Assembly (NCBI GenBank): GCA_964428355.1
Contig: CAYRYU010000044.1
Span: 1 to 57,506 of the forward strand
Direction of reading: 5' to 3'
From: CAYRYU01 sp964428355
Lineage (GTDB): Bacteria > Muiribacteriota > Ozemobacteria > Ozemobacterales > Ozemobacteraceae
Length of the DNA stretch: 57,506 bases
Below, in pieces: positions 39,926 through 49,434 of this stretch (the first letter of the stretch is position 1; each line of letters starts with the position of its first letter). Position numbers and translations under genes: made by a program. The notes beneath the pieces are model-generated. The model searched no databases, had not been told where the DNA came from, and worked only from the letters and a program-made list of their open reading frames with translations.

Positions 39926-42502
39926 TTAGAGGGTGGTGTCGAGGATGGATTTCAGTGCGGCGTTGCTGGCTTCGTCGTCGGGGGTGGCCTGGGCGACGTT
40001 GTCCTTGAACAACTGGAGAAGGGAGGCGGTCCAATGCTGATAGAGCGGGAGCCCGGGGTATGCCCTGACGGACAAGCTCACCTTGGGAGGGCCGGATGGA
40101 AAGGGGCGCTCAGCGCGCGGGTTTCCAAGCTCGAGAACGAAACGGTTCAGCAATGCGCTGACCCAGGCGGCGGTCTTTCGCATGAATTTACTGGCGTTGG
40201 GAGAGTTGAGGACTCGTTCGGTTCCATCCGAGATTGACGTTTCGAGTTTCAAGCGTGAAGCGCCCTTGATGATCTCCTGCGTGATTTCGGCGAACCAGGT
40301 TCCATCGAGTCCGGTTTGGCGTGCCAGCTCCTCGTCCTTCGATAACCGCGCCAGCTGTTCCTGCCAACGAGTCAGCACTGCCTTGGCGAAAAGGTCTCCT
40401 TTTTTTCTGGGAGCCTTTTCATGTGGTTTTTTCCCCGTCTCCGGAGCTTGGGGAGCGGTTCCTGGAACCATGAAGATATCCTCGGCGAAAACGGGGGCTG
40501 AGACGGGCTTGGACCCCCCCTGTGTTTCCTCCCCCTCGTTCTCGATCATGGGGTTCACTATCGAGTCGTACATCATCGCCACGGTCTTGTCGGCAACGGA
40601 AAGCTTGTCGCGGTCGAGAATTCGGGGAAGGGAATAGCGGGCGGCCATCTCCTTTCCGAGAGCGGCGAGCCGCTTCTTCGCCCGGTCTTCGGCTAAAGCC
40701 CTGGCCTTGGTGACGTCATCCCCCACGAAATAGGGGGAAAGGTGGGTCTTCATGTCCGCGAAGATAGACTGGAGATTTCCCTCGAGTTGCCTGACCTTGG
40801 AGGAAGGTTCGATCGATTTCCGGATCCGCTCGATCAAAAAGGCTATTCCGGCCTGTCCCGGGGTGGCTGCGCGGTCCCAGGCTTCACCGGGATCGGAAAA
40901 GTGCCTCCGGATGAACTCGTTTTCGAGGTACTGCCCCTTGATTTCAGCGAGTTGGGTCTCATCGCGGACGAACTCCTTCCCATCACGGTCGCGGGCGAAA
41001 ACGGTCTGCTGGACGTTGGGGTTCCTTACCCAGAAACAGTTGCGGAAAGCCCCCTGGCCGTCCCAGTTTTCGGCCCAGTCGCCGGCGCGGCCGAAAAACT
41101 CCTCGAAGTTTGTCTTGAGCCGGCTTTCCCAACGAACGCGGTGGTCCTCCCCCTTTTTCCGGATCAAATCGATGTCGAACTTGGTCAAAACATGGAACAA
41201 CTGTGGGGTTTTTCCCTTCCTCGCCTGGGGAGTGGCTCCCTGGCTCCATTCAACCCACTTGTTGATCATGTAGGGGAGTGACTTCGCCTCCTGCGGACCA
41301 CTTTCCTGGCAGAGTACGAGGCCTGTCACGTCGCGGTCGTCGGAGAACCGGTCGAAAAGGTAGGCGACCTTCCCGCGCAGGAAGACCTCGACGAGTGCCA
41401 GGGGATCCTTCATGAGGCGGGCGTTGTCGAAAACCTGTGCGCGGGCGCGAGCTCCGGGGAAATCCAGGACGTCGAGGTCCGCGAGAAGGCCGGGCTGGTC
41501 TCCCGTCCGGACCTTGAGGATCAGCTCGCACGCAAGCGCGCAGAGGACGGCAGAATCGATCTCCCGGGTTGCGCCGGTTGAAAGGGTAAGAGCGCATTTC
41601 CGGTTTCCCGGGGTCATCATCTGGGAAAGCCGCTGGACGTCGATGACGCTCTGGTCGCGCGGAAGCAGGGCATCGGAGCCGATTCCGACGACTTCGCCTC
41701 CCGTCGTCCCAAGGGCGCGGAGGAGTGTCTTGTACAACTCCGTCAATTTCGAGAACTTCCCCCAAAGCCATTCCAGGAAAGTCACCTGGCAGTCGAAGGG
41801 GAGGAACCTCACTTCCTCGTTGAGGATCTTCCAGTAGTTGATGTCCTCGAGGAGCTTGAGGAACTGGTTTCGGAAATGGCGCCGTGCGTAATCCTGGAGG
41901 TCCCAGACGTCGTCCTCCGAGAGAAACTCCTGACCCGGCTGGACCCGGGCGGTTCCCCGGAAGGAGTAGCGGAGTTTCTGGAGCTCTTCCGCTGAAGGCA
42001 GAAAGTCGGACTGGCATTCGAAAAGGAAACCATTGAGGAGGATCTTGATCAGGTCGACCCGGTTGAGGAGGCGGATGTGCGCGGCGCAACCCGGAACCTC
42101 CAGATAGGGCCGTCGGGTAAAGCGTGTGACGATCGCTGTGCTTTCCCTGCCACCCGCGGGGTTGATCTCTTCGAGGTAATCCTTGGCTTGCGGCTCGGAC
42201 CCGGGTTGGTTGATGAAAACTTCGAGGGCTTTTTGGGAGCCCCGAACGAGCTCCGAGACGAGGTAGGATTTGCCGCACTGGCTTGCCCCGAACACCCCCA
42301 GGGCGATCGGGCGTCCCGCGGATTCCCTGATCCGGCGGGTGACGGCCTTTTCCTCATGGAGTACCTTTTCCATGAAGCCGCGGATCTGGTTGTCTTTGAG
42401 GAAACCCGCTGCCCATGATGTTGCGCGGGAAATGGTGTCCTCGAGACGGGTGGCAATCTTGACGACGTTCTGTTCTTCGGGTTTGAGCGGTGTCTGGTCC
42501 AT
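39926..42502 (-). CDS. srfC: SrfC-like dynamin/GTPase-fold protein
   Basis: An 858-residue protein of the putative virulence factor SrfC family. The P-loop GVFGASQCGKS (69-79) is followed by the G3-type DFPG near 347 and the G4-type TKFD near 440, which makes a full GTPase site like that of dynamin-like proteins. The C-terminal 350 residues are largely helical and charged. SrfC was named from the SsrB-regulated srfABC operon of Salmonella, and its biochemical role is unknown. It is the last gene of the six-gene operon, ten bases after SrfA. A GTPase paired with an Hsp70-like ATPase (SrfB) suggests an NTP-driven assembly. Confidence 0.85.
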   Translation of the reverse strand: MDQTPLKPEEQNVVKIATRLEDTISRATSWAAGFLKDNQIRGFMEKVLHEEKAVTRRIRESAGRPIALGVFGASQCGKSYLVSELVRGSQKALEVFINQPGSEPQAKDYLEEINPAGGRESTAIVTRFTRRPYLEVPGCAAHIRLLNRVDLIKILLNGFLFECQSDFLPSAEELQKLRYSFRGTARVQPGQEFLSEDDVWDLQDYARRHFRNQFLKLLEDINYWKILNEEVRFLPFDCQVTFLEWLWGKFSKLTELYKTLLRALGTTGGEVVGIGSDALLPRDQSVIDVQRLSQMMTPGNRKCALTLSTGATREIDSAVLCALACELILKVRTGDQPGLLADLDVLDFPGARARAQVFDNARLMKDPLALVEVFLRGKVAYLFDRFSDDRDVTGLVLCQESGPQEAKSLPYMINKWVEWSQGATPQARKGKTPQLFHVLTKFDIDLIRKKGEDHRVRWESRLKTNFEEFFGRAGDWAENWDGQGAFRNCFWVRNPNVQQTVFARDRDGKEFVRDETQLAEIKGQYLENEFIRRHFSDPGEAWDRAATPGQAGIAFLIERIRKSIEPSSKVRQLEGNLQSIFADMKTHLSPYFVGDDVTKARALAEDRAKKRLAALGKEMAARYSLPRILDRDKLSVADKTVAMMYDSIVNPMIENEGEETQGGSKPVSAPVFAEDIFMVPGTAPQAPETGKKPHEKAPRKKGDLFAKAVLTRWQEQLARLSKDEELARQTGLDGTWFAEITQEIIKGASRLKLETSISDGTERVLNSPNASKFMRKTAAWVSALLNRFVLELGNPRAERPFPSGPPKVSLSVRAYPGLPLYQHWTASLLQLFKDNVAQATPDDEASNAALKSILDTTL

Positions 42503-42512
42503 GGGGTTCTCC

Positions 42513-44054
42513 TCAGGGAGCCTTGAGCAGGAAACGGTAGCGGGTCATCTCTCCCTTGGAGTTGACCCCCCGCACCTCGACAGCCTTCTTTCCTGGCCTG
42601 GGGGTGAAACAAACGGTAACGGATTCCCCGTTTTCGGTCTGGGTACCGATCTTTCCCTTGAAGGTTGCCTCCCCCGTCAGGAGTGGGGTCCCCGTGTCGT
42701 CGAGTATCGCCCAGGCGGTTCTGGGGTCGGGAGGATTCGAGATCAGAACATGCTCCTTGTTGCCGTCCACCTGGAGGGTCGCCGCGAAAACCTGATTTCC
42801 GGCTTGTGAGGAGTCTGCTGCCCCTGAAGCGGATTTAACTTCGGCAGGGGAGGGGGAAGTCGCCGATGCGCCGCCAGCGTGCGGCTGAAGGTGGGGAAGG
42901 GGCTGTTGCGGTCCCGGAGCTTGTGGCTGACCGGCATGTTCCCCTCCGGATGTGCCTGGAGCATGGTGGTTGATTCCGCAGACCGGGCAGATACCGCCGG
43001 AATTCGAGGGTTGCCCTGTTTGCGCGCCCATTCCACCAGCACCGGGGGGCATCGCCTGTCCTCCACCACCGGGCAACATTCCTGACCCGCCGCCGCCCGG
43101 CATTCCACCGGGCATTCCACCCGGCATGCCTGCGCCGGAACCGCCCGGAAGGCCTCCACCGCCTCCGCCTGGCATCATTCCTGACCCACCACCACCGGGC
43201 ATCATCCCGCCGCCGCCTCCGCCCGGCATTCCCGCGCCTGATCCGCCTCCGCCGCCCATCGGAGCCTGGGCAGTAGAACCGGGGGAAGGTTGGGGTTGTT
43301 TCTGGATCTTCCTGAGAAGGAGGAGCAGTATCAGGATTCCGAGGGCAATTGCCAACCATTTGACCCAACCGTAGCTTTCGCTCGAAGCCGGCGGAGCCTT
43401 GGAGACGGGTTTTGCCTGCTCAGGCGCGGCCTTCGCGGGAGGGGGCGGAGGCGGAGGGGGGGGAGGGGCCGCCTCCTTCTTTTCCTCTTTGACCACGGTT
43501 TGCGGGGGCGGAGAAACCGGCGCGGCAGCCGCCTGCTGAGGGGCTGACTTTCGCTGGATCTCGGTTATGAAGGCATCCCAGCCCACGAACACGCCCTGTG
43601 CGCCCGGGGGAGGGCCTTCCCGGACATATCCCCAATGTGCAATGACGGGTTTTCCGCCGATCACGAAGACCATGGACATGTCTGGTGGAACCGAAACCGC
43701 CTGGAGGAAATCGGAATAGTCCTTCTCGATTCCCGTGGCATTGCGCTGCTTCTCGGCGTATCCCTTGATCGTCGCAAGAGAACCGACGATGCGGTCCCCG
43801 ATGTCCCGTTGCTGGCTCTCGGGAAGCGCGGTCAGGCGAACCACTTCTCCGGGAAGGTCGGTCATCCACTTGATCTCGGCGCAGGTTCCGGGGTTCCCTT
43901 CGAAAAACGGCCTGGCGAAAAGATTCTCCAGGCTTCCCGAAGCATCGAGGCTTCGCAGGACCGCCTGGAGGTGGCCGAAAAACTGGTGTACCGGCTGGTT
44001 CCGGAACATTGCGGGCTTGTAGCCCCTGGTCAAGGTCGTGCCGATGATTCCCAT
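42513..44054 (-). CDS. srfA: SrfA-like membrane protein with Pro- and Gly-rich linkers
   Basis: A 513-residue protein. The N-terminal domain (IKWMTDLPGEVVRLTALPES, then MSMVFVIGGKPVIAHWGYV) resembles SrfA-family proteins. A linker with ten consecutive prolines precedes one membrane helix (WVKWLAIALGILILLLLLRK). After it come Gly/Met/Pro-rich repeats (MPGGGGGG-type), a CPVCG motif with following HH that could bind metal, and a C-terminal beta domain (ATLQVDGNKEHVLISN, GKIGTQTENGESVTVCF). The membrane helix makes it the anchor for SrfB and SrfC. SrfA homology is less certain than SrfB and SrfC. Confidence 0.75.
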   Translation of the reverse strand: MGIIGTTLTRGYKPAMFRNQPVHQFFGHLQAVLRSLDASGSLENLFARPFFEGNPGTCAEIKWMTDLPGEVVRLTALPESQQRDIGDRIVGSLATIKGYAEKQRNATGIEKDYSDFLQAVSVPPDMSMVFVIGGKPVIAHWGYVREGPPPGAQGVFVGWDAFITEIQRKSAPQQAAAAPVSPPPQTVVKEEKKEAAPPPPPPPPPPAKAAPEQAKPVSKAPPASSESYGWVKWLAIALGILILLLLLRKIQKQPQPSPGSTAQAPMGGGGGSGAGMPGGGGGGMMPGGGGSGMMPGGGGGGLPGGSGAGMPGGMPGGMPGGGGSGMLPGGGGQAMPPGAGGMGAQTGQPSNSGGICPVCGINHHAPGTSGGEHAGQPQAPGPQQPLPHLQPHAGGASATSPSPAEVKSASGAADSSQAGNQVFAATLQVDGNKEHVLISNPPDPRTAWAILDDTGTPLLTGEATFKGKIGTQTENGESVTVCFTPRPGKKAVEVRGVNSKGEMTRYRFLLKAP

Positions 44055-44082
44055 CTCGTCACCTTCCTGTTATCAAACGGGT

Positions 44083-44934
44083 TCATGTCAAAACCCGCCC
44101 CGAACGTACAACCTGGTTTCCGGCCGACCGTACGACCAGGAAACCGCGCATCTCGCGGATCAGCCTCCCGTTGGGGGAAGCTCCTTCGACGCGCTCGTGG
44201 AATTGGTTGTCGAAACTGTCCTGCTCCGCGGACAGAAATGAATACCCTTCAGCGATTCCCGAAAAGAAACGGCCGACCGCCTTGATCAGCGGTTTGCGGT
44301 GTTGGAAGGCAAGGCCGGAAATCCCCTGGAGAAAACGGTCTCCCAACGCAGTGAGGGTGAAGACCCTCTGCTCGGGAGTCCCATGCCGGATCGACTCCCG
44401 AATGGGGCAAAGACCGGCGAGGGCCATGAAAACCCGGTACCAATCGGAGCTCTCAGGGATGTCCCCGAGGATGGCCCCGATCTCCACGCATGCCTTGGCC
44501 TCGGCCCCTGGTTGGGTCGGGAGGCTGTTCCACATCTCAAGGAGCATTTTCCGGGTGGAATTGGAGTTGGATTGCTCAGTGCCCGGGGTTTCCCGGGCAG
44601 GCGGAGCCGCATCGGGTCGTGGAACCGGAGATGATGGCTTCTCACCAGCGGGAGTGGTTGGGCCCGAAGAAAGAAGTGCCAGGAAGCGCCGGATGGCCGT
44701 TATCTCTCCGCGGGTCAAAGGAGGGACATCGACATCAACCGGTTGGGTTGCTGTGGAGTGGCCTTGGGGAAAAGGGCCTTCCCCGGGTTTCGGGGCAACC
44801 TCTCCGCCGCCGGTTGCCGCGTTCTGCCCCCCCGGGGGCTCGAAAAATGGGGGAAGGACGACGGGAGATTTCCTCTCATCGTCTTTTTCCGTGGGGGATG
44901 CCGGAAAGGGGAAGAGGTCGTCCGGAGGGGTCAT
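44083..44934 (-). CDS. uncharacterised protein of the Srf operon
   Basis: A 283-residue protein that I do not recognise. The first 130 residues are disordered and Pro-rich with short charged blocks (FPASPTEKDDERKSPVVLPP). The rest is a helical domain (MLLEMWNSLPTQPGAEAKAC, WYRVFMALAGLCPIRESI, LQGISGLAFQHRKPLIKAVG) ending in a short strand-rich tail (MRGFLVVRSAGNQVVRSG). It lacks signal and membrane segments. It lies 14 bases after SrfB and 28 before SrfA, so it is co-transcribed with both and is probably part of the same assembly. Confidence 0.8.
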   Translation of the reverse strand: MTPPDDLFPFPASPTEKDDERKSPVVLPPFFEPPGGQNAATGGGEVAPKPGEGPFPQGHSTATQPVDVDVPPLTRGEITAIRRFLALLSSGPTTPAGEKPSSPVPRPDAAPPARETPGTEQSNSNSTRKMLLEMWNSLPTQPGAEAKACVEIGAILGDIPESSDWYRVFMALAGLCPIRESIRHGTPEQRVFTLTALGDRFLQGISGLAFQHRKPLIKAVGRFFSGIAEGYSFLSAEQDSFDNQFHERVEGASPNGRLIREMRGFLVVRSAGNQVVRSGRVLT

Positions 44935-44948
44935 CCTGGTCTCACCTC

Positions 44949-47711
44949 CTATAACTCGAAGCAGCCCGTGTCGAGCCAGTATTGCTCGCTGACGAGCGTC
45001 CGGAGTTTCAGGGAAACGGCTTTTGCGTCCTTGACCGAACCATTATCATCCTCGACCCTGGCCACGGCAAGGCATTCCCGATTCGATGGATCCTGCTTGA
45101 GGTGGACGGAAACGGGGCCTGAGGTTCCAATTCGTTTCTGATCGACCCCGATCTCCCAGATGGGATCCGCCAGGCAGACGTCCGAATCGACCCGGCGGAT
45201 GCCGATCATGACAGGTTTTCCGATGCTGAGGGTTGAGACGTCCCCCTGGGGAGCGGGGAACAGAAGCTGAGAGATGGTCTGGGATTCGTGAGAGTAGGTC
45301 CCGAGGAAGCATTCCCTCTTCTGTATCAGGGTCCCGTCGGTTTTCAGGGAAAGGCCGTCGAGGTTCTTCAGACGCTCGGAAAACAGCCAGACGGCTGCTC
45401 CGACGACGCACGTGGTCTTGGGGTCGGCGATTCCCCCCCCCCTCTGCGAGAACGGGTACCAGCTTCCGATCGGGTATCCCTTCAGACCGATGATCTTTTC
45501 TGGGGAAACCGGCATCAGTTTCACCAGAAGATCGCGGATCACCGGAAGGGACGAAGGTTTTCCCCCCAGGATGACGGCGTCACAGTCGAACTGGGAGATG
45601 ACCTCTGAGAAGATCCTGAGCACGGTCTCGAGAACGTTGGAGATGACGGTTCCGATTCTTCGCCGGGAAAGTTCCCAGGGGATTTCGGCCAGGGTCATGT
45701 CGCAACGGAAATCCTTTTTCATGTGCTCAGTGAAGAAATCGAGGACGTTCGAGCCGGGAAGACGTCCTGGGAAGAACTTGTCGAAGGTGACCTCCACGAT
45801 GGGCTCGTCCGATTCCTTTTCGGCGAACTCGAGATGCCTGTGGGCCATCGGAATCCAGACCTGGCGGCAGAGTTCGGCTTTCATGTCCGAGAATTTCTTG
45901 TCGCGACCTGCTTTGCTGGGGCCAAAGAAACCCTGGAACTCCTCCCAGGAGATGTCCGGGTTCTTCTGCTGTGCCCAGGTGAAAACCCTCCTCAGGATGA
46001 GCTTTTCGATGATCCGTTTCGCGATCTCGTCGCCCGCGATCGAGAACCCCTCCGAGAAGAGCATCCGTTGCTGGACGCCCACGGAATCCCGGGCGATGGG
46101 GGAATACTCGGCAATCATCAGATCGCTCGTTCCCCCCCCGATATCGATGCTGGCGAGCCGGAAGACCGGTTCCCGGGCACCCTCGACCGAGCGCTCACGG
46201 CCGAGGGATGAAAGGGCTTCCCGGGAATCTCCGAGGAACCGGTGCTTGACCTCGCCGTAAATGAAGGTCAGCTGGACCGCGGTTGCCTCGTCGAAATCGA
46301 AGTACAGGGAAGGTTTTGGAATCCCGCCCCCTGCGCCCATGGTGTGGAAGAAAAGGTCGACGGCCGATTGGGCGCGCTCCCGGTAGATCGTGCGCTCGGG
46401 CCTGGACATTCCACATGGAGTCGTGATGACAAGGCTTTTGAGGACCCGTCTGGCCAGCCGGTGACCGCGGAACTTCCGGTAGGCATAGGAATTGATCTGG
46501 GCGAATGCATGGTTGATGATCTCGAGGAGAAGGAAGGTCATCATCGAGCTGGGTGGATAACAGGGTTCGAACGGGGGTTGGGCATTGTTGCCGCGGAAAA
46601 CACCCTGTTCATCGAGAAACTTGAGGAACGAAGCATTGATCTTCTTTCCCACTCCCCCCTCGGTCAGATGAAAGTACCATGGAAAATGCGGGGGACGGTC
46701 GTCCCAGAGATATCGCTTGGGGCTGGACATCCCGGTGTCGCCCACGTCGCAGGGGTCGAAACGGGCGGCCTCGTTGCCCATCCTCAGTATGCTGGGCCAG
46801 GGGAAATTCACTCCCCCGTGGGGAACCAGGTTCTCCGGATCAGCGAAAAGGGGCGGCCTGAACTTGAAACTTGTGTCGAAAGGTTCGGTGTAGACCTGGC
46901 TTGGGTCGCTCAGATCGCGGATTTCGAGCTTGACACACTCGTCGAGGTTGACCGGCTCACCCGGAAGATGCTCGGCAAGAATTCCGCATGCACGACTGTT
47001 TCCGAGGTCCAGGATGAGATGGACGTCAACCGATTGTCCTTCCGGCTGCATGAATGTGACTTCGGGAAGGACCTCTGCCTGCCTCAGCCCGTCAATCAAG
47101 GTCATGAAGCCTGCAAGGGCCACCGAGAATGGCGGTGCCTTCTCGCTTCCGGTTGCGGGAACGGACTTGAAAAGGCCCTGTACCCACGAGATCAATGTCG
47201 ATGAACGCCAGAAACTCCCTGCACCCATGTGGGCTTCAAAGGGAAGCCCGACGTCGTCCGCGAAGAAACCGAACCACTCCTGGCCCGCCGAGTCGGCCGA
47301 AAGGGCGGGGCTGACCGTCGAATCGACTGAGAAAACAAGCCGAAAGATGTTCTCGTCAGGGCAGAGGGGAGGTCTGGAGATGAAAAGCCTGATCCAGTCG
47401 TTGCTTCTAGAGGGGTTCGAGCGCTCCGCCGTCTTCCGGGTGAAGGGAAGCGGAATCCAGCGACGGAGGCATGTTTCCAGCGCATCCCGGAAGCGGACCG
47501 AGATTCCACCGCAGTCCGTCAGGAGTTCACCGGCTGAGGAGGAGGCATTCTGGATCGGATCGTTCCCAGCCTGGAGGCTGACCGCGCCCCTCGGTGATTT
47601 GAGGACCCGGAAGTTCCAGGTTCTCTGGAGCAGAAGGTCGGTGAATCGAACGTCGTTTTCGGGGGAATAGAACGAAACCCCCGTAGAGGCAAGAAACTCA
47701 ATTTTTTCCAT
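44949..47711 (-). CDS. srfB: SrfB-like Hsp70/actin-fold ATPase
   Basis: A 920-residue SrfB-family protein. It starts IEFLASTGVSFYSPENDVRF, the family N-terminus. Three actin/Hsp70 nucleotide motifs are present: phosphate 1 LILDLGNSRACG (232-243), phosphate 2 IDIGGGTSDLMIAEY (about 520) and adenosine AVILGGKPSSLPVIRDLL (about 712). It therefore probably binds ATP, though it lacks a peptide-binding domain of DnaK type. It is a cytosolic partner in the srf operon. The N-terminal 230 residues have no known role. Confidence 0.9.
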   Translation of the reverse strand: MEKIEFLASTGVSFYSPENDVRFTDLLLQRTWNFRVLKSPRGAVSLQAGNDPIQNASSSAGELLTDCGGISVRFRDALETCLRRWIPLPFTRKTAERSNPSRSNDWIRLFISRPPLCPDENIFRLVFSVDSTVSPALSADSAGQEWFGFFADDVGLPFEAHMGAGSFWRSSTLISWVQGLFKSVPATGSEKAPPFSVALAGFMTLIDGLRQAEVLPEVTFMQPEGQSVDVHLILDLGNSRACGILAEHLPGEPVNLDECVKLEIRDLSDPSQVYTEPFDTSFKFRPPLFADPENLVPHGGVNFPWPSILRMGNEAARFDPCDVGDTGMSSPKRYLWDDRPPHFPWYFHLTEGGVGKKINASFLKFLDEQGVFRGNNAQPPFEPCYPPSSMMTFLLLEIINHAFAQINSYAYRKFRGHRLARRVLKSLVITTPCGMSRPERTIYRERAQSAVDLFFHTMGAGGGIPKPSLYFDFDEATAVQLTFIYGEVKHRFLGDSREALSSLGRERSVEGAREPVFRLASIDIGGGTSDLMIAEYSPIARDSVGVQQRMLFSEGFSIAGDEIAKRIIEKLILRRVFTWAQQKNPDISWEEFQGFFGPSKAGRDKKFSDMKAELCRQVWIPMAHRHLEFAEKESDEPIVEVTFDKFFPGRLPGSNVLDFFTEHMKKDFRCDMTLAEIPWELSRRRIGTVISNVLETVLRIFSEVISQFDCDAVILGGKPSSLPVIRDLLVKLMPVSPEKIIGLKGYPIGSWYPFSQRGGGIADPKTTCVVGAAVWLFSERLKNLDGLSLKTDGTLIQKRECFLGTYSHESQTISQLLFPAPQGDVSTLSIGKPVMIGIRRVDSDVCLADPIWEIGVDQKRIGTSGPVSVHLKQDPSNRECLAVARVEDDNGSVKDAKAVSLKLRTLVSEQYWLDTGCFEL

Positions 47712-47747
47712 TTCGGGCTCCGGCGCTCATCGCCTCAATAGGATTCA

Positions 47748-47963
47748 TCAGGACCTTGCGGCTCCGCCGGGACCCTGGGCGGGAGCGTCAGGGGAAGGCT
47801 CATGCCAGTCGAGGGCCGCGCGGACCGGATTGATGAGTACTACCCCCAGGAGGATGATAAGGGGGAAGGGGATCAACGCCGCCAGGATTACAAGCTCGAC
47901 CGCGACGACGATGCACCAATTGAGAAGATTCCAGTTCGTGACTTTTTCTGTAGGTTCGCTCAT
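47748..47963 (-). CDS. small single-pass or hairpin membrane protein
   Basis: A 71-residue protein from the ATG at 47963, with GAGGTG six bases upstream; a GTG three codons earlier lies inside that site. The core is hydrophobic (LLNWCIVVAVELVILAALIP and LIILLGVVLINPVRAAL), probably two close helices. A soluble Pro/Gly-rich tail follows. It lies between the Sel1 protein and SrfB, 15 bases after the former. No homologue comes to mind. It could help anchor the Srf complex. Confidence 0.75.
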   Translation of the reverse strand: MSEPTEKVTNWNLLNWCIVVAVELVILAALIPFPLIILLGVVLINPVRAALDWHEPSPDAPAQGPGGAARS

Positions 47964-47978
47964 CTTGAACACCTCGTT

Positions 47979-49277
47979 TCAGGCTTGAAGAATCTGGTTC
48001 AGGAGCTCCCGGGCCTCCTGGTTCCCCTGCTTCGCCGCCATCTGGAGCCACCTCTGGGCTTCCACAAGGTCGAGAGGAACCCCATGCCCGACTTGGTACA
48101 TGCTTCCAATCTGGACCTGGGCTTCCACGTAGCCCTTTTCGGCAGCTTTCCGGAAGCAGGCAACCGCTTCGGGGAGGTTTTCCTTGCCGGTGAGACCCTT
48201 GAGATGGATTTCCCCAATCTTGTACAAGGACGCCAGGTTTCCCATTCTGGAAGCCTTCTCGAGAAGCTCGAGAGCGTCTGGAAGGGCGGTTTTGCCCCTG
48301 CCCGATTTCAGTATCTCGAGCGCACGATCGTGGAGGTCCTGGCCCGGGCCGGAATACCTGGCCAATGGGGGACCCTTGGATGCCGGTGCCGGCGCGGGGG
48401 CAGCAGGGGAAGGTGTGCCCGGGGGAAGCATTCCTCCAGCGGTCATTCGCTTTGGCTGGAGAGGGACGGGGCTTGGGACGGTTCCGCCAGCCTTGGGTCC
48501 TAGGTCCCGGGAAAGGACGGGCCCTGAGTTGCCACGAGCACCAGAACCCGCTTTGCCCGGGGAAGAAGCGGGCGGCCTGGAGGCAGCCTGAGGGGGTTTC
48601 GGCGCGGCGGGGGGAATGGTGGGTGGAAGGGGAGGCGCAGGAGATCTGGTTTCCGGACCACCTGCCTGATCGGAAGACCCCGTGGTTCCCTGTCTCACCC
48701 AACTCGCCAAAGCCTGCGGGGGATCGGAAGGTCCGTATGAAGGCTGGGACCATGCCTGGGATACGCGTAACAGCCCGCGGTCGTCCATGCAAAACTCGAT
48801 TCCGAGAGCTGTGGAGGGGGGGACGAACTCGGCTGGCACAGGCCCCGGTGGTTCCGGGAGGGGGGAAGGGGATGGCCCTGTCGAGGGGGTGGAAGCGGGG
48901 GCCGGGGCCGAAGGGACTTGCTGGAAAGGCGGGATCGAAGGTTCCTGGGGGGGCGGCTCGATGGATATTCCGAGCGCCCCAGCCCAGGTCGCGACTACCC
49001 ACTGCGCTTGATCGGCCGAAAGATGATGTTTGCGGGAAAGGTTTTCCACGAACCCGTTGACCGCGGCTCGAGTGATGGGCACCCCCGGATTCTTCCGGAA
49101 ATCCCAGGGGAGTCGCTCATCAAGCCCAGCAGAGATGGCGGCGATTTCCGCCCCCTGGACTCCCGATGCCTCGGCGAGCGAATGCTCGAACCTGGCCCTG
49201 GTCTGGAAAACCGAACCGTCCTTTCGCTCGATCAGGCTTACCAAGGCGGCCCGGACCCTTTCACGGGAATCAGTCAT
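47979..49277 (-). CDS. Sel1-repeat protein with Hsp70-associated N-terminal domain
   Basis: A 432-residue protein. Residues 1-105 (RVRAALVSLIERKDG, ISAGLDERLPWDFRKNPG, LSADQAQWVVATWAGALGI) match a small domain seen in bacterial proteins encoded near Hsp70 homologues. A long Pro-rich linker follows, interrupted by a short structured patch (LGIEFCMDDRGLLRVSQAW). The C-terminus has about three Sel1 repeats (MGNLASLYKIGEIHLKG, GYVEAQVQIGSMYQVGHG, AQRWLQMAAKQGNQEARELL), a protein-interaction scaffold. First gene of the Srf operon. It probably recruits partners to SrfB, which is inference from domain company. Confidence 0.85.
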   Translation of the reverse strand: MTDSRERVRAALVSLIERKDGSVFQTRARFEHSLAEASGVQGAEIAAISAGLDERLPWDFRKNPGVPITRAAVNGFVENLSRKHHLSADQAQWVVATWAGALGISIEPPPQEPSIPPFQQVPSAPAPASTPSTGPSPSPLPEPPGPVPAEFVPPSTALGIEFCMDDRGLLRVSQAWSQPSYGPSDPPQALASWVRQGTTGSSDQAGGPETRSPAPPLPPTIPPAAPKPPQAASRPPASSPGKAGSGARGNSGPVLSRDLGPKAGGTVPSPVPLQPKRMTAGGMLPPGTPSPAAPAPAPASKGPPLARYSGPGQDLHDRALEILKSGRGKTALPDALELLEKASRMGNLASLYKIGEIHLKGLTGKENLPEAVACFRKAAEKGYVEAQVQIGSMYQVGHGVPLDLVEAQRWLQMAAKQGNQEARELLNQILQA

Positions 49278-49319
49278 TTTCTCGGTGTCGGATCCTTCCT
49301 CAAGAAAATCTCCGGATCC

Positions 49320-49348
49320 AATCTAGCAAAACTCGGTTCCCATCTCAA
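49320..49348 (-). promoter_or_regulatory. promoter of the Srf operon
   Basis: On the minus strand TTGAGA (complement 49343-49348) and TAGATT (complement 49320-49325) are separated by exactly 17 bases, with 5/6 and 4/6 consensus matches. The leader to the Sel1 gene ATG would be about 36 bases. A terminator lies directly upstream, so the operon is an independent unit. Confidence 0.55.
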
Positions 49349-49370
49349 GGATGGAAATCGCCCAAAATGG

Positions 49371-49392
49371 GAAAAGGCCGGAATTCCGGCCT
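49371..49392 (-). terminator. rho-independent terminator after membrane gene
   Basis: AGGCCGG and CCGGCCT around AATT form a perfect palindrome at 49375-49392, followed on the minus strand by TTTTCCC. It ends the transcript of the 49435-49956 gene before the Srf promoter. Confidence 0.8.
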
Positions 49393-49434
49393 CCCCTGGT
49401 CCCAATTGGCTTCGCGAAGGGCTATCTATCAGGT

